A stretch of DNA of 12,862 nucleotides, from NCBI GenBank assembly GCA_015494845.1, contig WGAL01000098.1, positions 1-12,862 on the forward strand, written 5' to 3'. Of the stretch, positions 1 to 5,711 are shown one piece after another. The notes below the pieces were generated by a model. The model saw only the letters and a program-made list of their open reading frames with translations, ran no database searches and had not been told where the DNA came from. The first letter of the stretch is position 1. Each line of letters opens with the position of its first letter. Both the position numbers and the translations under genes were made by a program. Source of the DNA: Melioribacteraceae bacterium (GTDB lineage Bacteria; Bacteroidota; Ignavibacteria; Ignavibacteriales; Melioribacteraceae).

Positions 1-608
1 ATTCCGTTAATTTCTTTTGTGCCAGATAACGGCAAAATACAATGCGCCGCTACAATAATATCGCCGGAAACAATTACCGCGCCGTCGTGAAGCGGGGTTT
101 TCGGATAAAAAATATTCCGCAACAGTTCTTTGCTTAATTTTGCGTATAAAAGCGTAACGCCTTCCGCCTCGACTATCGCTTTTAACTCGTTCGCGCGCTC
201 AACTACAATCAACGCGCCGTGCTGATGTTGGGAAAGTTCAAACGCCGCTTCCGCAAGTTCTTCCGAAACATTCACTTGCTTCTCGGCGGTTTCCCCTCTG
301 AAAAATTGAAGAATTTTATTTTTACTGATTGCCATTAAAAAGCGACGGATTTCAGGTTGAAAAATCACAATGAATGCGATTACCCAAATATCGGTAAGCA
401 ATTTCAGAAGCCAAGTAAGCGTCCGCATTCCGGTAAGTTGGGCAATGAAAGAAAGTCCCAAAACAATCAACAAACCGATAAAAATTTGAATCGCGGCGCT
501 TCCCTTCATTATTTTATAAAGTTGATAAAAAATAAGGGAAACGAGCGCGATATCGACAATATCAATAACCCGGAACGAAATGAACCCTATTTTAAAAATT
601 TCCCACAT
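1..608 (-). CDS. cdaA: diadenylate cyclase CdaA (C-terminus cut by window edge)
   Basis: Membrane-bound diadenylate cyclase that makes the second messenger c-di-AMP from two ATP. I translated 202 codons from the ATG at 608-606 to the window edge; the frame is open throughout. Residues about 15-90 form three hydrophobic segments typical of the CdaA membrane domain, ending in the IVIFQPEIRRFL stretch. The catalytic DAC domain follows, with HGALIVVER at 130-138 and the nucleotide-binding DGA motif intact in TPLHDGAVIV (171-180). The window ends about where the family's second catalytic motif (GTRHRAA) would begin, so roughly 60-80 residues are missing and that motif cannot be checked. The start codon lies directly after the folP stop codon (TAG|ATG, no spacer), implying translational coupling. 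The folP-cdaA order is familiar from Bacteroidetes/Chlorobi, unlike the cdaA-cdaR-glmM order of Firmicutes. Family identity is firm. Confidence 0.94.
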   Translation of the reverse strand, partial: MWEIFKIGFISFRVIDIVDIALVSLIFYQLYKIMKGSAAIQIFIGLLIVLGLSFIAQLTGMRTLTWLLKLLTDIWVIAFIVIFQPEIRRFLMAISKNKILQFFRGETAEKQVNVSEELAEAAFELSQHQHGALIVVERANELKAIVEAEGVTLLYAKLSKELLRNIFYPKTPLHDGAVIVSGDIIVAAHCILPLSGTKEING

Positions 609-1754
609 CTATAAAATCGTTTCGGAATAATTGGTAAAATTCAAAACCGTTTTCATCTGAACCGCGTTTTTCACGTTGTGCGTTCTCACAAACCTTGCGC
701 CGTTCATTACAGAAATCGTCTCCGCGACAACCGTTGCGTTATCGCGCTCTGTTACTTCAAGTCCGAGCGAATTTCCGAGGAAAGATTTTCTCGAAAGCCC
801 GATTAAAATCGGATAACCCAAACCTTTGAATTCGTCGAGGCGATTAATGATTTCATAATTATCGAATATGCGCTTGCCGAAACCGATGCCCGGGTCGATG
901 ATTATTTTATTAATTCCGTAACCGGTGAGAAAATTAATTTTGTTTTTCAGGAAATCGTAAATCTCGCTCACCGGTTCGTCGTAATACGGATTTTGTTGCA
1001 TCGTTTGCGGCGTTCCTTTCATATGCATCAGAACGTAAGCGGCGTTATGCTTTTTTACGGCGTCGAGCAATTTTATATCACTTTCGAAAGCGTTAATGTC
1101 GTTAACGATGCTTGCGCCGGCTTGCAAAGCGGCATCGGCTACTTCCGCTTTTGTCGTATCGATTGAAATAATCGCGTCCGGTCTTTTGGATTTTATTTCC
1201 TCGATTACCGGGACCACGCGCTCCAATTCTTCGTGAACGTTTACTTTTTCCGCGCCTGGTCGCGTGGATTCCCCGCCGACGTCGATAATTTCCGCGCCGT
1301 TTTCGAGCATCTCAAACGCGTGTTCAAGCGCTTTTCCTTTCGAGAAAAATTCCCCGCCGTCGGAAAACGAATCAGGCGTTACGTTCAAAATTCCCATAAC
1401 ATGCGGTTCGTTCAAGAAAAAACGCTTGCCGGCAATTTCCATTTCGCCGTCGTCGTAACTCTCGTAATTTGACAAAACGTTTTGCGCAAATTCTCCGACC
1501 TCGAGTTCTTCCAGCGAAAGTTCGCGAGCGAATTCGTTCAATTCGTTAAAATTCCCCACCGTAAATATTTCGTTTTCCCCGCGAAAATACTCGAGCGAGT
1601 AATGCGAGACAAGAAACATCGGTTCGTCGGTTTTAATTAACAAACCGAAACTGTCGAACTTCCTTTTCTCAAACGGAACGCGGAACTTCTCGCTGAAAAA
1701 CTTCCAAGCAAAATCGCTTTTGAAATTCACTATTTGCGCGTTTATCGCTTTCAT
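609..1754 (-). CDS. folP: dihydropteroate synthase with N-terminal extension
   Basis: Condenses 6-hydroxymethyl-7,8-dihydropterin pyrophosphate with p-aminobenzoate to 7,8-dihydropteroate in folate synthesis; cytoplasmic and the sulfonamide target. All core motifs are present in the last 265 residues: GILNVTPDSFSDGG (121-134), DVGGESTRPGA (158-168), SIDT (197-200), VNDINAF (217-223), MHMKGTPQTMQ (243-253), IDPGIGFGK (286-294), GLSRKSF (319-325). The final motif reads RTHNV (357-361) where RxHDV is usual. The protein has 381 residues against about 270-280 for a standard enzyme. The first 115 residues are an extra region without a domain I recognise; extended versions are known in some bacteria and archaea. 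The start ATG overlaps the stop of the upstream PASTA gene as ATGA (4 bp), and cdaA begins at the base after this stop, so the three genes are probably one translationally coupled unit. Confidence 0.95.
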   Translation of the reverse strand: MKAINAQIVNFKSDFAWKFFSEKFRVPFEKRKFDSFGLLIKTDEPMFLVSHYSLEYFRGENEIFTVGNFNELNEFARELSLEELEVGEFAQNVLSNYESYDDGEMEIAGKRFFLNEPHVMGILNVTPDSFSDGGEFFSKGKALEHAFEMLENGAEIIDVGGESTRPGAEKVNVHEELERVVPVIEEIKSKRPDAIISIDTTKAEVADAALQAGASIVNDINAFESDIKLLDAVKKHNAAYVLMHMKGTPQTMQQNPYYDEPVSEIYDFLKNKINFLTGYGINKIIIDPGIGFGKRIFDNYEIINRLDEFKGLGYPILIGLSRKSFLGNSLGLEVTERDNATVVAETISVMNGARFVRTHNVKNAVQMKTVLNFTNYSETIL

Positions 1755-2473
1755 TTCGTCACCACCAAATCCACGCTGTCGCCCACGTTAATTAATGCGT
1801 CCTCGTTCGGCATTTGGTCGATTACCGTATTCGGCAAAAGATTTTCGGACTTTTGATAAATGATTTTCCCGACTTTCAAATTATATTTGCGTAAAATCCG
1901 TTTTGCTTGCTTTAATGTTTTTGCTATTAAAGCGGGAACGCGAACCATTCCCAAACGAGGTCCAATGCTGACTTGCAAATCCACCGTGTCGCCTTTTGCA
2001 ATTTGGTCGCCAGGTTTTACGCTTTGGTCAATCACCGTGTTATTGGGAAATTCGGAGCGGACTTTCTCAACCTCGCCGATTTCAAGTCCGAGCCGCTGCA
2101 AAGTTACGCGCGCGTCGCGAATTGTTTTTCCGATAACTTTCGGCATTTCCACGAGCGGTTCGCCTCCGCTTACCCAATAATAAACGCGTCTTCCTTCCTT
2201 TACCAAACTGTTTGCGCGAGGATTTTGAAACAAAATTCTGCCTTTCGGAACTTCAAGTGTGTATTTAATGCCTTTTTTAACAGGCGTAAGTTTTTTCTCT
2301 TTTAATTTTTGAACCGCAATTTCGCGTTGCAAACCGACAATATTCGGAACGCGAACTTCAGGCACCGCAACGTAATTTGGCAAAACATAATAATTGAGAG
2401 CCGCGATAATTCCGATAAAAATCACTCCCAATACAATCAATGCAACCGCTATTTTGGTTAAGATTTTCTTCAT
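1751..2473 (-). CDS. membrane-anchored protein with three PASTA domains
   Basis: 240-residue protein with a short basic N-terminus, one transmembrane helix (about residues 8-30) and three consecutive PASTA repeats (about 39-104, 107-171, 175-240). Each repeat opens with VP or MP followed by a VIG/IVG-like turn and ends in a GDxVDLxVS-like strand. PASTA domains elsewhere bind muropeptides or cell-wall precursors on Ser/Thr kinases and penicillin-binding proteins. Here no kinase or transpeptidase domain is attached, so the predicted form is a periplasmic sensor or scaffold anchored in the inner membrane. Kinase-free PASTA proteins of this size are familiar from Bacteroidetes/Chlorobi; their exact role is unclear. 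The ATG at 2473 fits a normal signal-anchor start, with no strong Shine-Dalgarno before it. The stop overlaps folP by 4 bp. Being the first gene ahead of folP and cdaA suggests co-expression with c-di-AMP synthesis, itself tied to envelope homeostasis (inference). Confidence 0.88.
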   Translation of the reverse strand: MKKILTKIAVALIVLGVIFIGIIAALNYYVLPNYVAVPEVRVPNIVGLQREIAVQKLKEKKLTPVKKGIKYTLEVPKGRILFQNPRANSLVKEGRRVYYWVSGGEPLVEMPKVIGKTIRDARVTLQRLGLEIGEVEKVRSEFPNNTVIDQSVKPGDQIAKGDTVDLQVSIGPRLGMVRVPALIAKTLKQAKRILRKYNLKVGKIIYQKSENLLPNTVIDQMPNEDALINVGDSVDLVVTK

Positions 2474-2610
2474 AAAGTAAGGCGTAGATAATTGAATTTT
2501 AAATAATAAAGTTAATAATATTTTTGCTTTTACGTGGGAAAAGTTTGTGTGGATTAGACGCCGTTTTCCATTACCTTCAAGGCGACCAACGCCTTGAAGG
2601 CAATGTCTAT
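2474..2610. other. intergenic region aspS / PASTA gene
   Basis: 137 bp between the aspS stop and the PASTA gene start, read on the minus strand. The aspS-proximal third is a strong hairpin (listed separately). The remainder is AT-rich, with several TATT-like stretches near 2500-2530 that could hold a promoter for the PASTA-folP-cdaA set, but I see no convincing paired -35/-10 boxes. No small gene is apparent. Confidence 0.5.
2569..2605 (-). repeat. 16-bp-stem hairpin directly after aspS
   Basis: Inverted repeat 2569-2584 / 2590-2605 around a 5-nt spacer. The core arms CCTTCAAGGCG and CGCCTTGAAGG are perfect. In RNA from the minus strand the outer mismatch becomes a G-U pair, giving a continuous 16-bp stem. 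It begins 5 nt past the aspS stop codon. No U-run follows, so it is not a standard intrinsic terminator; it may still act in 3'-end processing, mRNA protection or attenuation before the PASTA gene. Its CCTTC...GAAGG frame also occurs in two hairpins inside the 5448-5704 repeat element. Confidence 0.8.
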
Positions 2611-4383
2611 TTATTCATCTTCTCGAATCTTTATATGCAACTCCTTCAATTGCTCCTCGCTAACGTACGAAGGCGAATCGTCCATTAACGAAAGCGCGCT
2701 TGTGGTTTTCGGGAAAGCGATAACGTCGCGTATTGAACTGCGTCCTGCAAACAACATTGCCAAGCGGTCAAACCCGAACGCAATTCCGCCGTGCGGCGGC
2801 GCGCCGTATTTGAAAGCGTTAAGCAAAAATCCGAATTTCTCTTCCGCTTCTTCTTCGGAAATTCCCAAAGCGCGGAACATTTTTTCTTGCACGTCGCGAT
2901 TGTGAATTCTGATGCTTCCGCCTGCAATTTCGTTTCCGTTAAGAACCAAATCGTAAGCGCGGGCTTTGACCTTTTCGGGATTTGAATCAAGCAACGGCAA
3001 GTCTTCAATTCTCGGCGAAGTGAAAGGATGATGCATCGCGTAAAATCTTTGAGTTTCCTCGTCCCATTCCAAAAGCGGGAAATCCGTAACCCAAAGCAAA
3101 GACGGCTCGGAATTCCCGTCAATTAAGTTGTTGCGACGCGCGATTTCCAAACGCAACGCGCCAAGCACAGGCAACATTTTTTGTTTGTTTCCGGCAATAA
3201 TTAAAATTAAATCGCCTTCCTTTGCGCCGGTTTTGTTAATTATTTCAGTTTTCTCGTTCTCCGATAAAAACTTCGCAATCGGCGATTGAATTTCGCCGTT
3301 GTTTATTTTCATCCAAATCAAACCGCCTGCGCCCAACTCTTTTACGTATTTGGTTAATGCGTCCAATTTACTACGCGAATAATCTGCTGAATTTTCAACA
3401 AGCAACGCGCCTATAATTCCGTTCTCCCCCGAATTTTCCGCAAATACTTTGAATTCGGAATTTTTAACAACGTCGTTCAAGTGAATAATTTCAAGTCCGA
3501 ACCGTAAATCCGGCTTATCGCTGCCGTATTTATTCACTGCTTCGTCGTAGGAAATTCTCGGTAGCGGAAGTTTTAATTCGTAATTTTTAATTTCTTTGAA
3601 AAGTCGTTTCATCAAGTCTTCAACGATTTCGAAAATATCTTCGGTATCGACAAACGACATTTCAACGTCTATTTGCGTAAACTCCGGCTGACGGTCGGCG
3701 CGCAAATCCTCGTCGCGGAAACATTTGGTAATTTGGAAATATCTGTCGAACCCGGCGACCATCAGCAACTGCTTGTATGTTTGCGGCGATTGCGGAAGCG
3801 CGTAAAATTTGCCTTTGTGCAAACGGCTCGGCACAAGGTAATCGCGCGCGCCTTCCGGGGTGCTTTTCATCAACACCGGCGTTTCAACCTCAATAAAATC
3901 GCGCTCGTCAAAAAAGCGGCGAACGATTTGATACATTTTATGCCGTAACAAAAGCGCTTGTTGCAATTCGGTTCTTCGCAAATCGAGATAGCGGTATTTC
4001 AATCGCAATTCTTCGCTTGCGTCTATTTTGTCGGATATCGGGAACGGCGGCGTTTCGGCTTCGTTCAAAATTATTAACTTCTCAGCAACAACTTCAATCT
4101 CGCCGGTCGCCATTTTCGGATTTACCATTCCGTCCGGTCGCGCTCTTACGACGCCTTCAACCGAAATAACAAATTCGCTTCTGAGTTTTTTTGCGGTTTC
4201 GTAAAGCTTTTGTTTTTCCGGTTCGAAAACAATTTGCGTAATCCCGTAACGGTCGCGAACCGTAATGAAAATCAATCCGCCCAAATCGCGGCGCGAATTT
4301 ACCCAGCCGTTTAGCGTAACTTTTTCGCCGACGTTCGCCGCGCGAAGTTCTCCGTTATTATGCGTTCTTCTGTTAAATTTCAT
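2611..4383 (-). CDS. aspS: aspartyl-tRNA synthetase
   Basis: Class II synthetase charging tRNA-Asp with aspartate in the cytoplasm. 590 residues, the usual length for the bacterial type. In order: an OB-fold anticodon-binding domain (1-105; GWVNSRRDLGG at 26-36), the first half of the catalytic core (YRYLDLRR at 130-137; motif 2 region CFRDEDLRADRQPEF at 221-235), the bacterial GAD insertion (about 285-420), and the core end with motif 3 GIAFGFDRLAML (533-544). The residue after RRD is Leu34; enzymes that also charge tRNA-Asn often have His there, so this copy looks discriminating (inference from family knowledge). The ATG at 4383 is chosen over an in-frame TTG at 4410 because GGAG at 4389-4392 sits 5 nt ahead of it and MKFNRRTH matches a normal AspRS N-terminus. 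Divergently arranged with the gene at 4536. Confidence 0.97.
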   Translation of the reverse strand: MKFNRRTHNNGELRAANVGEKVTLNGWVNSRRDLGGLIFITVRDRYGITQIVFEPEKQKLYETAKKLRSEFVISVEGVVRARPDGMVNPKMATGEIEVVAEKLIILNEAETPPFPISDKIDASEELRLKYRYLDLRRTELQQALLLRHKMYQIVRRFFDERDFIEVETPVLMKSTPEGARDYLVPSRLHKGKFYALPQSPQTYKQLLMVAGFDRYFQITKCFRDEDLRADRQPEFTQIDVEMSFVDTEDIFEIVEDLMKRLFKEIKNYELKLPLPRISYDEAVNKYGSDKPDLRFGLEIIHLNDVVKNSEFKVFAENSGENGIIGALLVENSADYSRSKLDALTKYVKELGAGGLIWMKINNGEIQSPIAKFLSENEKTEIINKTGAKEGDLILIIAGNKQKMLPVLGALRLEIARRNNLIDGNSEPSLLWVTDFPLLEWDEETQRFYAMHHPFTSPRIEDLPLLDSNPEKVKARAYDLVLNGNEIAGGSIRIHNRDVQEKMFRALGISEEEAEEKFGFLLNAFKYGAPPHGGIAFGFDRLAMLFAGRSSIRDVIAFPKTTSALSLMDDSPSYVSEEQLKELHIKIREDE

Positions 4384-4388
4384 TTTTT

Positions 4389-4392
4389 CTCC
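4389..4392 (-). promoter_or_regulatory. Shine-Dalgarno site that sets the aspS start
   Basis: On the minus strand GGAG is followed by AAAAA and ATG. The 5-nt spacing is near ideal for the ATG at 4383 and makes the longer reading from TTG 4410 unlikely. Confidence 0.8.
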
Positions 4393-4407
4393 GTAAAAAT
4401 TGAAGTC

Positions 4408-4438
4408 CAAAAATAATGAAAAAAAACAAGAGTGAAAA
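4408..4438 (-). promoter_or_regulatory. possible aspS promoter (Bacteroidetes-like)
   Basis: The minus strand carries TATTTTTG at 4415-4408, matching the TAnnTTTG -7 box known from Bacteroidetes, with TTTT 19 bp upstream (4438-4435) where TTTG is expected. Transcription would start near 4401, leaving an 18-nt leader with the GGAG site. The region is AT-rich, so chance similarity is quite possible. Confidence 0.25.
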
Positions 4439-4454
4439 TTTTCGGAAACGAAAA
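4439..4454. repeat. small palindrome in the divergent promoter region
   Basis: TTTTCG (4439-4444), GAAA, CGAAAA (4449-4454): a perfect 6-bp inverted repeat with a 4-base centre. It lies about midway between aspS and the divergent gene at 4536. It could be an operator or a weak hairpin; nothing further supports either. Confidence 0.4.
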
Positions 4455-4494
4455 CTCAAAGGAAAAATTAATTTTCTATTGTCGCGATTGGCTT

Positions 4495-4500
4495 TATATT
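4495..4500 (+). promoter_or_regulatory. possible -10 element for the gene at 4536
   Basis: TATATT matches the sigma70 -10 consensus at 5 of 6 positions and lies 35 nt before the TTG start. The hexamer 17 bp upstream (TTTTCT, 4472-4477) is a poor -35. This is the best plus-strand candidate in the 152-bp divergent spacer. Confidence 0.25.
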
Positions 4501-4535
4501 TCGGAAATTAAAATTCTTAATTTTCAGGAAAAGAA

Positions 4536-5429
4536 TTGAACAAAAAACTAATTGCCGTAATTTTTGTTGCGATAAATTTTTTCTCGTTTTTCTTCGAACC
4601 GTATTTCGCACAGCAAGGCGATTTTTTCTCGGTTCCCAATCGAATAAAATTTGCGAACAACTTATACGCCACTGGCGATTACATTCGAGCGTTCGACGAA
4701 TACATCGCGGTTCTTCCCCAAACTACAAACGACACTCTGCGATTGTGGGCGGGAATTTGTTTGTGTAACTTACAACGTTACAACGAAGCGGAAGATTATT
4801 TCAAAGGACTTTTCTTTTTCTCAAATCTCGAACCGGAAGCGCGAGCAGAATTTTACCGGACAAAATTCATTCGCAAAGATTACGCCTACTTTTTCAACAA
4901 TAAAAATCCGCTTGAAAAATTTCCCTCGAAATACAACAGAGAATTGCTTAAACTGAAATATTTTTCCTTATTTTATTTGCCGGACGCAACGTTGCCGGAC
5001 TCGGCGAAATTGTTAAATATTTACGATTTCGGCGAAGCTGAAACAATTGCGGAATTTTACCATAAAAGAAAAACAATAGAGAAAAAAGACCCGACGACTG
5101 CGGCTTTGCTTTCCGCGATAATTCCAGGCGCAGGTAAAATTTACACGGAAAATTATTCGGACGGAATTACGGCGTTTTTGGCAAGCGGATTATTTTACGG
5201 CTTGGCGGCTTACAAGTTTTCTAATCATAAAAACCTCGCAGGCGCGTTGTTTGCCGGAATCGGATTGTTCTTTCACGCAGGTTCGGTTTACGGTTCGGCG
5301 GCGTCCGCGCAAATTTATAACGCGCAAAAAGAAGCGGAATTTGAAAACGCGCTCACCGATTACGCCGAAAATGTAAATTACTTTCTACCGAGTTTTGAAC
5401 CCGGGAAATTCGGGGAAGGAAGAAAATAA
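4536..5429 (+). CDS. secreted helical-repeat protein with PGAGKIY-type hydrophobic tail
   Basis: The only plus-strand gene; 297 residues. An N-terminal signal peptide (basic MNKK, hydrophobic to residue 20, likely cleavage after A25 in YFAQQ) indicates export. Residues about 34-115 read as TPR-like helical pairs (FANNLYATGDYIRAFDEYI, then LRLWAGICLCNLQRYNEAEDYFK). The C-terminal part (187-262) holds ALLSAIIPGAGKIYTENY, then DGITAFLASGLFYGLAAY and a glycine/alanine-rich hydrophobic hairpin. Similar PGxGQxYxG plus hydrophobic-helix tails occur in uncharacterised envelope proteins (DUF5683-like and TPR proteins) of Bacteroidetes, Chlorobi and related phyla. I cannot assign a function; an envelope or outer-membrane-associated role is inferred. 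The start is TTG, supported by AGGA at 4526-4529 with a 6-nt spacer and by the signal peptide. It converges on the gene ending at 5712. Confidence 0.8.
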   Translation: MNKKLIAVIFVAINFFSFFFEPYFAQQGDFFSVPNRIKFANNLYATGDYIRAFDEYIAVLPQTTNDTLRLWAGICLCNLQRYNEAEDYFKGLFFFSNLEPEARAEFYRTKFIRKDYAYFFNNKNPLEKFPSKYNRELLKLKYFSLFYLPDATLPDSAKLLNIYDFGEAETIAEFYHKRKTIEKKDPTTAALLSAIIPGAGKIYTENYSDGITAFLASGLFYGLAAYKFSNHKNLAGALFAGIGLFFHAGSVYGSAASAQIYNAQKEAEFENALTDYAENVNYFLPSFEPGKFGEGRK

Positions 5430-5518
5430 AAAACAAAGAAAACCAACGTCATTGCGAACCGCGACGTCTGGAGCGGTGAAGCAATCTGTTTAATATTCAG
5501 CCTTTGCTAACTGAACCG

Positions 5519-5539
5519 ACAGTCCGCCTTAGGCGGAGC
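5519..5539. repeat. palindromic direct repeat, copy 1
   Basis: ACAG followed by the 15-bp palindrome TCCGCCTTAGGCGGA (5523-5537) and GC. An almost identical copy is at 5654-5674 with G in place of the central A, which slightly breaks that copy's symmetry. Both copies have the same orientation. Confidence 0.8.
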
Positions 5540-5559
5540 TTCGATGCTTATTACGTATT

Positions 5560-5585
5560 CCTTCAACGTACTCGTTCGTTGAAGG
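5560..5585. repeat. hairpin A: CCTTCAACG / CGTTGAAGG
   Basis: Perfect 9-bp arms around the 8-nt loop TACTCGTT. It has the same geometry as hairpin B at 5608-5633, whose loop read on the opposite strand is TACTTGTT, one base different. The two are therefore inverted, diverged copies with compensating stem changes. Confidence 0.8.
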
Positions 5586-5607
5586 TATTAAACAGAGTTT
5601 CTTGCCA

Positions 5608-5633
5608 CCTTCGAGGAACAAGTACCTCGAAGG
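5608..5633. repeat. hairpin B: CCTTCGAGG / CCTCGAAGG
   Basis: Perfect 9-bp arms around the 8-nt loop AACAAGTA. Outer CCTTC/GAAGG is shared with hairpin A and with the hairpin after aspS. The inner 4 bp differ from hairpin A, but pairing is kept. Confidence 0.8.
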
Positions 5634-5653
5634 AAATTTTGTTTACAAAACTA

Positions 5654-5674
5654 ACAGTCCGCCTTGGGCGGAGC
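5654..5674. repeat. palindromic direct repeat, copy 2
   Basis: Second copy of the 5519-5539 repeat: ACAG, then TCCGCCTTGGGCGGA (5658-5672) and GC. Its 3' end overlaps another small hairpin, CGGAGC (5669-5674) / GCTCCG (5678-5683), so alternative folds are possible. Confidence 0.8.
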
Positions 5675-5711
5675 CGCGCTCCGTTTCACTCCGCTCGCAA
5701 TGACCGCGATT

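Larger units (their letters stand above)
5448..5704. repeat. composite palindromic repeat element (MITE-like) between convergent genes
   Basis: The element is bounded by perfect 10-bp inverted ends GTCATTGCGA (5448-5457) and TCGCAATGAC (5695-5704). Inside are a 10-bp inverted pair CTGTTTAATA (5486-5495) / TATTAAACAG (5586-5595), two 26-bp hairpins (5560-5585 and 5608-5633), and two copies of a 21-bp palindromic direct repeat (5519-5539, 5654-5674) differing at one base. It occupies nearly the whole spacer between the stops at 5429 and 5712. No ORF with protein-like composition and no target-site duplication are visible. ATTGCGA...GCAATCT-type intergenic repeats are widespread in many bacterial genomes, so this is probably a dispersed non-coding element; its copy number cannot be judged here. 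An open frame across it (5504-5767) follows the palindromes and is not a gene. Confidence 0.75.

Noticed and set aside
357-614. Plus-strand open frame of 85 codons
   Set aside because: It lies antisense to cdaA, whose minus-strand translation gives a clear family match, and its composition (K, N, Q rich without hydrophobic pattern) is not protein-like.
2569-2605. Hairpin as a standard intrinsic terminator of aspS
   Set aside because: The stem is strong, but no U-tract follows on the minus strand, and the hairpin is related to the repeat family at 5560-5633.
4384-4410. Longer aspS start at TTG 4410 (nine extra residues)
   Set aside because: The ATG at 4383 has an optimally spaced GGAG and gives the normal AspRS N-terminus; part of the extra peptide is encoded by the Shine-Dalgarno region itself.
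5448-5704. CRISPR array or tandem repeat array
   Set aside because: Only two copies of the 21-bp repeat exist, 135 bp apart, and the other repeats are inverted pairs; there is no regular repeat-spacer pattern and no cas gene.
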